A stretch of DNA of 64,000 bases, taken from Pseudomonas frederiksbergensis. GTDB lineage: Bacteria > Pseudomonadota > Gammaproteobacteria > Pseudomonadales > Pseudomonadaceae. The translations under genes were made by a program, and so were the position numbers. The stretch covers positions 4,580,501 through 4,644,500 of the forward strand of contig NZ_FNTF01000002.1 of the NCBI RefSeq assembly GCF_900105495.1. The letters are read 5' to 3'. Below, piece after piece: positions 32,897-41,866 of this stretch (the stretch's first letter is position 1; every line of letters starts with the position of its first letter). The notes beneath the pieces are model-generated. The model saw only the letters and a list, made by a program, of their open reading frames with translations, was not told the origin of the DNA and made no database searches.

Positions 32897-35800
32897 ATGA
32901 CTCATCCCAATGTGCTACTGCACAAACTGGCCAGTAGCTCGCTGCGCATGAATAAAGGTGTCGTGATGCTGTGCGGTCTGGCATCAGTGTTGGTTGGTCT
33001 CAGCGTCTGGGGCCTGAATCGTATGGTCGCCGAACAGCGTGATGCGGTGCATTATCACTTCGCCCGACTGATGGAGAACATTGGCGAACAAGACACTTTC
33101 CTCAGCGCTATCGCCAAGCAGAGTGCCAAGGGACTCACGCTGAATACGCAGCGGATGAGCATGTCTGTTCAAGAACCTATGCCCGAGCATGGCAGCGGGA
33201 TTTACCGGGCTCAAGAGCTATCTTTTTCCCTACCCTTCAGCGTCAAGATCAACCCGGCAGCGATTGAAACGGCAGAGCGCGCCAAGGTCTTCGCGCTGGG
33301 CGCGCACCTGGCCAGTTACTACAGCGCATTCTGGTCGGCCTCGCACTTTCAGTCGCCCCAGGTATTTCTATTCAACGTCCCGGACAACTTTGATATCGCC
33401 GTGCCCGCCGCCGGGCAATTACGCGGCGCCGGGCAGATCCAGGGGGTCAGCTTCCAGCAAGTACTGACGCACGTATTGCAGCGCCTGCAAGAGAAAAATC
33501 CGCAACCATTGGACAGCCGGGTTCACTGGGTTCGCTATGGCGCTGAAGTGGATAAAGACGTCGCTCCGAGGGTACTGGCTTACATCAATGTCGACCTGCC
33601 GGCAAGCCAACTGGACATTGACGGTGCCAGTCCGTGGGTAGTCGTGGCATCGCTGTTGAACCTGAGCCAGATCAACGATATCGAGCGCATCATGAAATGG
33701 TCGATCTACGACCGCTTCACACTCACCGCGCCCAACGGCAATCTGTTGGTCGGCACCGAGCCGCCCGACCGGACGTTGAGCGAAGGGCTGAATGTTCGCC
33801 TCGACGGTTTGGTGTTCAAGATTTCCAATGAAGGCCCGCAACGCTGGGCAGCGGTTTACGTAGTCGGCTTCAAGAGCTTTATCGATTACGCATGGTGGCC
33901 ACTGCTCGGCGTTTTGACGTTAATGATTGCCACTGTTGGTGGTGGCCGGGCCTTCAACCGGTGGTACAAAACCCGCGTGGTGCTGCCCGCGCATCAAGCG
34001 CATCAGAGCATTGCCGAAAGCGAGGCATTCAGCCGCGCGGTGATCGACGCTGCGCCCACCGGGCTGTGTGTGGTGCATTGCAGTGATCATCAAATATTGC
34101 TGGAAAACCAGCGTATTCAGGAGTGGCATCAAAGCGACCGACTGATCGCGGTCCTCAACCAGAAACACCCGCTGACCAGCCCCGGGCAGACCGACCTCGA
34201 AATCGATGGGCGCCATCTGCACGCGGGGGTGGTGGGCGCTCGCTACCATGGCGAGGATGTCTGGATCTGCGCATTCCATGACGTGACCCGGCATATAAAT
34301 GATGCCGCGGCACTGGAGCAGGCATTGCGTGCGGCCGATTCGGCGAACGAGGCGAAAACGCGCTTTCTGGCGACCATGAGTCATGAAATCCGCACGCCGT
34401 TGTACGGCGTTCTAGGCACGCTCGAACTGTTGGGCCTGACCGATCTCAAGCCGCGTCAACAGGAATACTTGCGCACCATTCATCGTTCGTCGGCCACCCT
34501 GTTTCAGCTGATCAGCGACGTACTCGATGTATCGAAAATCGAATCCGGGCAGATGACCATTGAAGCTCAGGACTTCTGCCCGCTGGAGCTTACCGAAGAT
34601 ACTTTGCGCGCCTACAGTGCGTTCGCCGAGGCCAAAGGCCTGCAGCTTTATGCCTGCATTGATTCGTCGGTCCCGGACCGGGTGCAAGGCGATCCGCTGC
34701 GCATCCGGCAGATTCTCAATAATCTGCTGAGCAATGCGATCAAGTTCACCGACAACGGCCGCGTGGTATTGCGACTACGGCTGCTTGATCAAAACGCCGG
34801 TGGCGCCAACCTGCAATGGCAGGTCAGCGACTCCGGAATCGGCATTTCCCAAGCGCAGCAAACGCAGCTGTTCGATCCGTTCTATCAAGTGCGCGATGCG
34901 TCCAGCGAAGCCGGCGCCGGCCTCGGTCTGGCGATTTGCTGGTGGCTGTGTGAACTGATGGCCGGACAATTGAAAGTGGTCAGCGAACCCGGACTGGGTA
35001 GTAGTTTCTCTCTGCATTTGCATGTGGCTTGCGCAGAAGGCCAATTGAGCGACTGCCCTGAGTTCGCGCCTGATGCGCCGCCGATTTACGTACAGGCACC
35101 GGCGCCCGAACTGGCACAGCATGTCTGCAAATGGTTCAACCGACTGGGCCAGGAAACCCGCATCCTCGGGCCGGACGCAAAACACTTGCCGGGCTCTTCA
35201 GCGCTGCTGCTGGATGTGCTGCCGTCCTCGAAACTTGCCTGGGCCGGCCCGCGCGTCATCGCCACGACCGCGGGAGCAAACCCGGCGGAATACACGGCCG
35301 AGGGTTGGTCGGTCGATGCGCATGACATCCGGGCGATGGCTTGGGCGGTCAGTTTCGCGCAACAAGGTGCGGATAAACGAAGCCGAACGGCGCTCACGGA
35401 GCAGGTCCGACGCCTGGATCTGAACATTCTGATTGCCGAAGACAACCCGATCAATCGGGCAATCATCAAAGAGCAACTTGAGGCGCTGGGCTGCACAGTG
35501 GTCGCCACGGCCAACGGCGAACAAGCCCTGAACCAATGGCTGCCAGGCTTGTTCGACATGGTGCTGACCGACGTCAACATGCCCGTCATGAATGGCTATG
35601 AATTGGCCAGGGCGCTGCGCAGGAACGATGCTGATTTGCCGATCATCGGCGTCACGGCCAATGCCCTGCGCGATGAAGGCGAACATTGTGCGGCGGTGGG
35701 CATGAACGCTTGGCTCGTCAAGCCATTGAACCTGCACATGCTGCGCACGCAATTGCTCAAACATTGCAAAGTTGCCGATCCATTACCTGCTGTTGATCCC

Positions 35801-36115
35801 GGCCAGCGTGCACCTGATGTTCCTCGCACTGATCAGCCGCAGTTTTCGCCGAAAATGCGTGCGTTGTTCTTCAGCACCATGCAACAGGACATTGGCAAGG
35901 TCACGGCCTCACTTCAAGACAACGACGCGGCTGCACTTGGTCGCCATCTGCACAGCATGGCCGGAGCTTTGGGCGCCGTGCGGGCCGACAGTTTGGCGGA
36001 CGAGTGCGTCAGCCTCGAGAGTCGCCTGGATGGTCGGCCTCTTACTCCGGCTTTGGCCACCGAGATCGGCGCTATGCTGGGGCGACTGGCAGCAATGCTC
36101 GACGCGCTGGCGTAA
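32897..36115 (+). CDS. Hybrid sensor histidine kinase with Hpt, RocS-like
   Basis: A 1072-residue inner-membrane kinase. Membrane segments at about 21-41 and 330-350 enclose a periplasmic sensor. HisKA has MSHEIRTPLYGVLG (His about 496), HATPase has GAGLGLAICWWL, and the receiver has Asp in MVLTDVNMPVMNG. A C-terminal Hpt domain has His about 1018 in LHSMAGALG. The relay is thus complete in one chain (His-Asp-His), ending on the response regulators. The first kinase shares most of the core but lacks the Hpt domain. Sensor domains differ between the two, so they probably read different signals. Confidence 0.85.
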   Translation: MTHPNVLLHKLASSSLRMNKGVVMLCGLASVLVGLSVWGLNRMVAEQRDAVHYHFARLMENIGEQDTFLSAIAKQSAKGLTLNTQRMSMSVQEPMPEHGSGIYRAQELSFSLPFSVKINPAAIETAERAKVFALGAHLASYYSAFWSASHFQSPQVFLFNVPDNFDIAVPAAGQLRGAGQIQGVSFQQVLTHVLQRLQEKNPQPLDSRVHWVRYGAEVDKDVAPRVLAYINVDLPASQLDIDGASPWVVVASLLNLSQINDIERIMKWSIYDRFTLTAPNGNLLVGTEPPDRTLSEGLNVRLDGLVFKISNEGPQRWAAVYVVGFKSFIDYAWWPLLGVLTLMIATVGGGRAFNRWYKTRVVLPAHQAHQSIAESEAFSRAVIDAAPTGLCVVHCSDHQILLENQRIQEWHQSDRLIAVLNQKHPLTSPGQTDLEIDGRHLHAGVVGARYHGEDVWICAFHDVTRHINDAAALEQALRAADSANEAKTRFLATMSHEIRTPLYGVLGTLELLGLTDLKPRQQEYLRTIHRSSATLFQLISDVLDVSKIESGQMTIEAQDFCPLELTEDTLRAYSAFAEAKGLQLYACIDSSVPDRVQGDPLRIRQILNNLLSNAIKFTDNGRVVLRLRLLDQNAGGANLQWQVSDSGIGISQAQQTQLFDPFYQVRDASSEAGAGLGLAICWWLCELMAGQLKVVSEPGLGSSFSLHLHVACAEGQLSDCPEFAPDAPPIYVQAPAPELAQHVCKWFNRLGQETRILGPDAKHLPGSSALLLDVLPSSKLAWAGPRVIATTAGANPAEYTAEGWSVDAHDIRAMAWAVSFAQQGADKRSRTALTEQVRRLDLNILIAEDNPINRAIIKEQLEALGCTVVATANGEQALNQWLPGLFDMVLTDVNMPVMNGYELARALRRNDADLPIIGVTANALRDEGEHCAAVGMNAWLVKPLNLHMLRTQLLKHCKVADPLPAVDPGQRAPDVPRTDQPQFSPKMRALFFSTMQQDIGKVTASLQDNDAAALGRHLHSMAGALGAVRADSLADECVSLESRLDGRPLTPALATEIGAMLGRLAAMLDALA

Positions 36116-36153
36116 TCCGTATGCATTCAACAATAAATCAGGGAAAGCCGAAC

Positions 36154-36801
36154 ATGGCAAAACTCAACGTCGTGATCGCCGATGATCACCCCATCGTGTT
36201 ATTGGGTGTACGTGAGCTGATAGAGCGCGATGAACGCTTTAGCGTCGTGGGTGAAGCGATGTGCTCGAACGAGCTGATCGAGTTGCTCAAGCGTCAATCC
36301 GTTGATCTTGTGATCACTGACTTCAACATGCCCGCTGATTCACCTTATGGAGATGGCCTGAAGCTGGTGGAATACCTGCTCAGGCATTTTGCCGATGTGA
36401 AAGTCCTGGTCCTGACCATGATCTCCAGCCCGTTGATCCTGACGCGACTACATGAATTGGGCGTCGTTGGGGTCATTCAGAAAAGCCAGTTGCATGACGA
36501 GATTCAATTGGCATTGATGGCCGTGGCGCAAGGTCGTTCGTTCAACAGCGCCAAGCCGGCGCCGACGTGTGTGAAGGAGCCCAATGTAGCGCTGGATGAA
36601 AGGCTCTCTCGGCTGTCGCCCAAGGAGTTCGAAATATTGCGCATGTTTGTCGCCGGGCAGAGCGTAACCACAATTGCCCGCAACCTTTCCCGAAGTGCAA
36701 AAACCATCAGCACGCAAAAGATTGCGGCCATGCGCAAGCTGGATGTTGCGAGTGATCAGGATCTGCTGACGTATTGCCTGGAAAACAACGTGTTTAGCTG
36801 A
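36154..36801 (+). CDS. RocA-like LuxR-family response regulator
   Basis: A 215-residue protein starting at ATG 36154 (AGGGAAAGCCGAAC upstream). The receiver domain has DD in VIADDHPIV and the phospho-Asp in LVITDFNMP. A C-terminal LuxR helix-turn-helix (about 150-210) has LSPKEFEILRMFVAGQSVTT and IARNLSRSAKTISTQK. This family (BvgA, FimZ, RcsB, RocA1) controls fimbriae; RocA1 activates cupC in P. aeruginosa. It is the natural candidate to bind the AGAATCGTC-type boxes near the pilin and kinase genes. Confidence 0.85.
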   Translation: MAKLNVVIADDHPIVLLGVRELIERDERFSVVGEAMCSNELIELLKRQSVDLVITDFNMPADSPYGDGLKLVEYLLRHFADVKVLVLTMISSPLILTRLHELGVVGVIQKSQLHDEIQLALMAVAQGRSFNSAKPAPTCVKEPNVALDERLSRLSPKEFEILRMFVAGQSVTTIARNLSRSAKTISTQKIAAMRKLDVASDQDLLTYCLENNVFS

Positions 36802-36817
36802 GGCTGATTTATCAGCC
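36802..36817 (+). terminator. Short hairpin after rocA-like gene
   Basis: GGCTGAT-TT-ATCAGCC is a perfect 7-bp stem that starts right after the stop codon. It has no T-tract on the plus strand, so it may act as a transcript stabiliser or weak terminator. Confidence 0.35.
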
Positions 36818-36827
36818 GAATTCAATC

Positions 36828-36860
36828 AAAAAAAGCGTTCACCTGGATAAGCGTGAACGC
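36828..36860 (-). terminator. Terminator of the sulfite-oxidase/cbb3 operon
   Basis: On the minus strand GCGTTCAC pairs with GTGAACGC around a 10-nt loop and is followed by seven T. It lies 34 bp after the last gene of the minus-strand operon. Confidence 0.85.
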
Positions 36861-36893
36861 CGACATCGGACTATCAGATCGCAATCAATCTAT

Positions 36894-37094
36894 TCAAACA
36901 GTCGCTTTCTTCGCAGCGCTTTCGTAACCGAGTAAGGCGACGTCACGCCGTTGCGCCCGTTCGTAGGTCTGCTCTCGCTTGAGCATCTGGTATTTGGGCA
37001 CCTCCGACCAATTCCTCATTGCCTTGCTGGACAGCCAGGCGATTGTGCAGGCAAAGACAATCAACGTCATGGTGATGACCATAAAAGCGAACAT
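36894..37094 (-). CDS. Small membrane subunit of the cbb3-like operon
   Basis: A 66-residue single-pass protein (MFAFMVITMTLIVFACTIAW, membrane segment about 2-22) with a charged tail. AGGAATAACCC precedes ATG. It is separated by 3 bp from the cytochrome gene. The size and place recall CcoQ or CcoS, but no conserved motif is visible, so it is named only by context. Confidence 0.6.
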   Translation of the reverse strand: MFAFMVITMTLIVFACTIAWLSSKAMRNWSEVPKYQMLKREQTYERAQRRDVALLGYESAAKKATV

Positions 37095-37097
37095 GGG

Positions 37098-38360
37098 TTA
37101 TTCCTGAGCAGAAGGTTGATAAAGAGAACGCAAGTAACGCACCAGACTGTGGCGTTGTTGATCGGTCAAGACTTCCTCCCATGGTGGCATGGCGGTGCCG
37201 GGGATGCCGTTGCGCAGGACCATTTCCAGATAGTCAGGGTTGCCTTGCTTGAGCTGAAAGTTAGCCGGGCGCGGAGCCAGGCTGCGAGCTGCCGGGCCAT
37301 CGCCCTGCCCAGTTGCGCCGTGACAGCTGCTGCAGTTTTTCTCGAAGAGTGTGGCGGTCTGCACAGCGCTTTCGCCGATAGCGGTCTCTGGTAAGGCTTG
37401 CGAGGTGTGCAGGCTCTGAACGTACACCGTCAACGCGGCAAGCGTTGAGTTGTCGAGATCGCGCCACGCCGGCATGGAGCTGCCATAGCGACCATTCCAC
37501 AGTGCATCTGCTATGCGCCCCGAGGTGAAGCTGGCGGCGCGCAAATCTGCCGGTCGCGGGAGAAGCGATGCGGCTCCTGGTCCGTCACCGGCCCCCGTCA
37601 CACCGTGACACGCCGTACAATTTTGCTCGAAGGCGGTTTTCCCGGCGGCCAAAGCGACCGAGTAATCTTCCGGATTGTCTGGCAGAGAGAATTGCGGCAC
37701 CGCTGCGTCTAGCCGCGCTTGTGCCGAGATCGCCTGGCGCCGCGCCGCCAGCGTGGATGTGTCCATGCTGTCGGCATGTCCCGCGGCCATTGGCGAAGAC
37801 GCTGGCGCCGTTTCATCGTGGTAACCGGAGACAATCCGTGGCCGCCCCAACGCTTGTAGATAAGCCACCAGACTCACCGCATCGGCTGTGGGTTTTGCAG
37901 CATCACCGTCAAACAACCACGGATACCCTGGCATCACCGAGTCGCCTACGACGAAGCGCGGGTTGAACAAGTGGGTAAGCTGCCAATCGTTACTGCGCAC
38001 ACCCGACTCGCGCGCCAGATCCGGGCCGATACGCCGCGTGCCCCACAGCTGCGGATAATCAAAACGGGTTTCCCAGGCCTGCGTTGGCGCGCCCCAACGG
38101 GCAACGTCCTCAGCAACAAAACGGACCTGTTGAGTATGGCAATAACCGCAACCCTCACGGCCATATACAGTTCTACCCCGCTCTTCCTGTGCCGTGTAAT
38201 CGGCCATGTCAGCGGGTACGCGCGCGTCAATTTCCTTTTGCAGTTCCTGACCGGGCAAGATCCCCAGCAAGTAGAACGACAACGCAAAAAAACCAATGCC
38301 GGCAACAAAAATGACCAGGTAAACGCTGTTGAAAACACGGTGTCTATTAGCCGTTTTCAT
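37098..38360 (-). CDS. CcoO-like cytochrome fused to two cytochrome c domains
   Basis: A 420-residue membrane-anchored protein. The first part is CcoO-like: a membrane helix (about 12-33), CGYCH at 71-75, and the tail RIGPDLARESG and VMPGYPWLF with the axial Met. It is followed by two class I cytochrome c domains with CTACH (248-252) and CSSCH (343-347). Each has an axial-Met-type segment (SSMPAWR, AMPPWEE). Standard CcoO is about 200 residues with one heme and CcoP has two hemes, so this chain combines the heme content of both. It should feed electrons to the catalytic subunit. The gene ends 3 bp before the small membrane subunit. Confidence 0.8.
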   Translation of the reverse strand: MKTANRHRVFNSVYLVIFVAGIGFFALSFYLLGILPGQELQKEIDARVPADMADYTAQEERGRTVYGREGCGYCHTQQVRFVAEDVARWGAPTQAWETRFDYPQLWGTRRIGPDLARESGVRSNDWQLTHLFNPRFVVGDSVMPGYPWLFDGDAAKPTADAVSLVAYLQALGRPRIVSGYHDETAPASSPMAAGHADSMDTSTLAARRQAISAQARLDAAVPQFSLPDNPEDYSVALAAGKTAFEQNCTACHGVTGAGDGPGAASLLPRPADLRAASFTSGRIADALWNGRYGSSMPAWRDLDNSTLAALTVYVQSLHTSQALPETAIGESAVQTATLFEKNCSSCHGATGQGDGPAARSLAPRPANFQLKQGNPDYLEMVLRNGIPGTAMPPWEEVLTDQQRHSLVRYLRSLYQPSAQE

Positions 38361-38363
38361 GGA

Positions 38364-39812
38364 TCAGGCTCCTGCCATTGCACTGTGGAAGCGAGGGTCT
38401 GCAACGTTGCACGAAGCCGATCGCGGCCCCGTGATCAGCCCGAAGAAAAACAATACAAAACCTGCCAGCAGCGGCACTGCCGATATGTCTCGCAGCCACC
38501 AGTAGGCAAGTGATGCGCGAACCGAATCCATCCACGGCGCGGGGCTCGCCCAAAGGTGCGCCTGAACCAGCCCTCCGGCCGTCAACGTGACGAACATCAG
38601 CAACAGGCCAACGGTAATCAGCCAGAAGGCCCAGTTCATGGCGGCGTCGTTGTAGCGCGCATGCGGTATCCGCTGCCACGCATGGGCAATGCCGCCGGCA
38701 GCGATGAAGGTGGCGAAACCGAGCATCGCAAGATGCGAGTGGCCGATGACCCAATCCGAGAAGTGCGTCAAGCGATTGACTGGCATCAAAGCCTGGAAAG
38801 CGCCTTGCAGGCTGACCAGCAGGTAGAAAATGATGCCGGTCCAGACGAACCGCAACGGCACGTCACTGGCGACTTTCGCCGCCTGCCCACGCAGCGACAT
38901 CAACAGGTTGAATACCACAAGGATTACGTCCATCCCCAGGTACACCGAGGCAATGATCGCCGCCTTCTGCGCATCCATCGGCACTGCCGAATAGACGTAA
39001 TGGTGGGTGCCATTCAAGGGATAGAAGAAAAACAGAAACCAGAATCCGATCATCGAAAGAAAATGGCTGTAGATCGGTCGCTGGGTGGTCGCCGGGATAA
39101 TGTAATAGGCAATCGCCAACACGAATGGGGTGACAAACAGCCCGACCGCATCGTGAATCCATAGTCCGCTGAAGGCCGCTCCCTGCGCCCCCGGTATAAA
39201 GGCCGGGACGAAGTTCCCGACTGGATAGGCCAGCAAACTGAAGACTGCGCCGCCTACCAGGTACCAAACGGAAATATAGACCCCCCCGGACTGACGCTTG
39301 AGCACGAAAGGTCCGGCGAACTGCACGCAGATCAGCAGCAAGCCGAGCACCGCGAACAGATCGATGAGCATCGGGAACTCTGCCCATTCCAGCGACTGCA
39401 CCGCGAGCCACTGGTTATCCAGGCCCAGCGAAATCAACGCCCATCCCGGCAAGAGCACACCGAAGTTCCAGAGCAGGAAAATCCCCCAGCCAAGCTTGCG
39501 GCTGTACACCGGACGATCAGCCAGTCGAGGCACCATGTGGTAGCAGAACGCGAAAAATGCGTTACCCAACCAGCCGAAGAAGATGCCTTGGGTGTGATCG
39601 AATCGCAGCCTGCCCCACGATAATGCCGCGTGGTTACCCAGCAACTCCGGCAGGGTCAGTTTGAGCGCGACCAGCAGGCCGGCAATGGCGGACAAAAATA
39701 GCGTGATGACCGCCGCGTAACTGTGCGCCTTGATCAGGTCGTAGTCGGTGCGCGGTAGATATTCCAGCGGTCGTTGAGCAATTCCGGTCGATGCCGAATC
39801 AAGACTTCTCAT
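38364..39812 (-). CDS. cbb3-like heme-copper oxidase subunit I
   Basis: A 482-residue protein with about twelve membrane segments. Heme-copper ligands are recognisable: the low-spin heme His region RFDHTQGIFFGW and CYHMVPRL, copper-site histidines in LWIHDAVGLFV and NGTHHYVYSAVP, and the high-spin heme region VIGHSHLAMLGF. The YY pair in AYYIIP is where the cbb3 His-Tyr link sits. It resembles CcoN but is divergent. It overlaps the cytochrome gene before it by 4 bp. Its oxygen affinity and proton pumping cannot be judged here. Confidence 0.8.
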   Translation of the reverse strand: MRSLDSASTGIAQRPLEYLPRTDYDLIKAHSYAAVITLFLSAIAGLLVALKLTLPELLGNHAALSWGRLRFDHTQGIFFGWLGNAFFAFCYHMVPRLADRPVYSRKLGWGIFLLWNFGVLLPGWALISLGLDNQWLAVQSLEWAEFPMLIDLFAVLGLLLICVQFAGPFVLKRQSGGVYISVWYLVGGAVFSLLAYPVGNFVPAFIPGAQGAAFSGLWIHDAVGLFVTPFVLAIAYYIIPATTQRPIYSHFLSMIGFWFLFFFYPLNGTHHYVYSAVPMDAQKAAIIASVYLGMDVILVVFNLLMSLRGQAAKVASDVPLRFVWTGIIFYLLVSLQGAFQALMPVNRLTHFSDWVIGHSHLAMLGFATFIAAGGIAHAWQRIPHARYNDAAMNWAFWLITVGLLLMFVTLTAGGLVQAHLWASPAPWMDSVRASLAYWWLRDISAVPLLAGFVLFFFGLITGPRSASCNVADPRFHSAMAGA

Positions 39813-40300
39813 TTATTTTCTTCTCGTGCATGACTCAATATCCAGGCGGCCACGCCTAGTTGTGCATCGGGTGTCAGAGCAATGGCTGAAGGTCCCGGGG
39901 TATACCCGTCCCATCCCGGACGCGGGTGGCTAATGGCGGTATTCATCAGCGCCAAGGCATCGGCACCCATGGGATCTGCGCCAACATGTTGCTGGTAGCG
40001 CGCCACAATCGCTTGCCAGGACGGCCCTTCCAGCCGTTGCTGCGCGTCATGGCAACCGGCACAACGCTGGCGAACCACCACTTTGCCGGTTTGGATCAGA
40101 GCAGACGCGCGGCCCGGGTCGAACGCCGTCCCTTGGGGCACGCCGGGCAAGGTGTCGCCACGCGGGCTAATGGTCGAACTCGCGGGCATGCGCACCACGC
40201 TCCAGGCGATAACGGTACCCAGACTCAACACGCCGACCAGCATGACCAGCGCCGCGCGTGAGATGCTCGAGTGTCTGGCGTTTGTTTCAACATCACTCAT
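39809..40300 (-). CDS. Membrane-anchored monoheme cytochrome c
   Basis: A 163-residue protein with an N-terminal membrane anchor (about 16-36) and one heme site CAGCH (80-84). It lacks a close match to CcoP. The position between SorB and the oxidase subunit suggests that it bridges electrons between them. Overlaps of 4 bp at both ends show tight coupling. Confidence 0.8.
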   Translation of the reverse strand: MSDVETNARHSSISRAALVMLVGVLSLGTVIAWSVVRMPASSTISPRGDTLPGVPQGTAFDPGRASALIQTGKVVVRQRCAGCHDAQQRLEGPSWQAIVARYQQHVGADPMGADALALMNTAISHPRPGWDGYTPGPSAIALTPDAQLGVAAWILSHAREENK

Positions 40301-40638
40301 GGCGCGGGCTTACCTTGCAGGAACATTAGGTAATCGAGGATCGGCTCAACCGCCGCATCGGGAATCGGCGCGCCGTATTCGTCGCGCATCTTCGCCACTT
40401 CCGCCGCCCAGGTTTTGCGGGGATAGGTAGGCTGAATGACGACGTAGCGTGGCGAATGACAAATCACGCATTGCTGAAGAAATTCTGCACGTCCCGGCCC
40501 GTCCAGCAGGTACGGCTCGTTGTGCGGCACGGTAATGCTATGTACCGCCTGGCCGAAATTCACATCCGGCGACTCTTGCGCGTGGAGCGTCGGACTGAGT
40601 GCGCATGCCAATAGGCACGGCAGATAATGGCGGGCCAT
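40297..40638 (-). CDS. sorB: SorB-like monoheme cytochrome c
   Basis: A 113-residue periplasmic cytochrome with a signal peptide (about 1-20) and one heme site CVICH (57-61), followed by the SorB-like pattern YPRKTWAAEVAKMRDEYGAP and an ending LDYLMFLQG. It takes electrons from the SorA-type subunit, which is encoded 1 bp upstream. The N-terminal half of the diheme protein at 14517-15161 is homologous. Confidence 0.85.
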   Translation of the reverse strand: MARHYLPCLLACALSPTLHAQESPDVNFGQAVHSITVPHNEPYLLDGPGRAEFLQQCVICHSPRYVVIQPTYPRKTWAAEVAKMRDEYGAPIPDAAVEPILDYLMFLQGKPAP

Positions 40639-40639
40639 G

Positions 40640-41866
40640 TCAGACCACCATTCCGCTGGTGCTCTCGATCATGCGACGCGCAAAGCCGCCACGATTCCAC
40701 TGTGTGACCGGTTGCCCCTCGCCTGCGCGATTAGTCGCGCGAACCAGAAAGGTGTAACGACCCTTCTCGCGTGGCGTCCAAAGGTAACGCCAGCGCCGCC
40801 AGGAAAAGCGCCCGATCTCAGGATCCAGTAGTGCGTCGACCCAAGTGCGGCCGTTGTCCACCGACACCTCGACGCGGGCTATGCCGTCGCCGCCGTCATT
40901 GGCCAATCCTTCGAGCATCATCGGATGATTAAGCAACAACTGCTCTTCTGGCTCGGGGCGCACGAAAATCGAATGGGTAGCAAAGCGATTGATCGGAACG
41001 GTTTTCTTCGCCAGATTGCCCGGCTCTTCGTTGATTTCCGGGTTATCGGGAATGCGGTAGGCCACGTCCATCCAGATATTGCTCAAAGGCTTTTCGAGCA
41101 CCTCGATGTGTGCCAGCGATTTGATCCAGTACGTCGCGTACCAGCCCGGCACCACCAAGCGTAGCGGGAAGCCGTTGAGCATAGGTAACGGCTCACCATT
41201 CATGGCGTAAGCGATCATCACGTCACCGTCGACGGCATGATCGAACTTCAACGATTTGACTACTTTGGGTAGCCCCGGCATGGGCGACTCGTCCAGCCCG
41301 GAAAACGCCACTTCCACTGCGCCGGACTTGACCCCGGCACGCGCCAGCACATCTTTGAGCCGCACGCCTGTCCATTGCGCATTCCCCATCGCGCCGAATT
41401 GCCATTGGCTGCCAGGCGGTTGCGGACTGAACAAACTACGTGCGTTACCGGAGCATTGATTCATCGCCACCAACGTGACCGGATCGAAACCCTTGACCAG
41501 TTCTTCGAGAGTGAACGATTGCGGTTTGTCGACGAGGCCGTCGAGACGCAAACGGAAGGTTCGCGTATCTACTTCAGTCGGGTAACCAGACAAGTGCCAG
41601 CGCACAAAATGTGCCGAATTGGGTGTCAGGTCCTGACGAAAGAAATGCAGCGGGGTTTCCAGTTGCGGCGGTCGATCGGTGATCAGAATCATCCCGGTCT
41701 TTTCCGGGTAGCGCACCTGTTCCCTCGATGCAGTCTGGCCTGCAATGGCCGAGTCCGGCGAGCCCGAAAGCGCCTGCCTGGGCAGAAGGCTAACCAAACC
41801 GGCTCCGGTTGCAAGTCCGAGCAGGCGCCTGCGGTTGATTTTCAAAAAAGTGTCGTCTGTATTCAT
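40640..41866 (-). CDS. sorA: Sulfite dehydrogenase (SorA type), molybdopterin subunit 2
   Basis: A 408-residue sulfite-oxidase-family protein with a twin-arginine signal (NRRRLLGLATG, residues 11-21) and the Mo-ligand Cys138 in VAMNQCSGNARS. Same layout as 15171-16400 (GNAQWTGVRLKDVLARAGV, NGFPLRLVVPGWYATYWIKS, VEVSVDNGRTWV), but the two share only family-level similarity. It is the first gene of the six-gene operon that ends with the cbb3-like oxidase. It should oxidise sulfite in the periplasm and pass electrons to SorB. The substrate could be another sulfur compound. Confidence 0.85.
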   Translation of the reverse strand: MNTDDTFLKINRRRLLGLATGAGLVSLLPRQALSGSPDSAIAGQTASREQVRYPEKTGMILITDRPPQLETPLHFFRQDLTPNSAHFVRWHLSGYPTEVDTRTFRLRLDGLVDKPQSFTLEELVKGFDPVTLVAMNQCSGNARSLFSPQPPGSQWQFGAMGNAQWTGVRLKDVLARAGVKSGAVEVAFSGLDESPMPGLPKVVKSLKFDHAVDGDVMIAYAMNGEPLPMLNGFPLRLVVPGWYATYWIKSLAHIEVLEKPLSNIWMDVAYRIPDNPEINEEPGNLAKKTVPINRFATHSIFVRPEPEEQLLLNHPMMLEGLANDGGDGIARVEVSVDNGRTWVDALLDPEIGRFSWRRWRYLWTPREKGRYTFLVRATNRAGEGQPVTQWNRGGFARRMIESTSGMVV

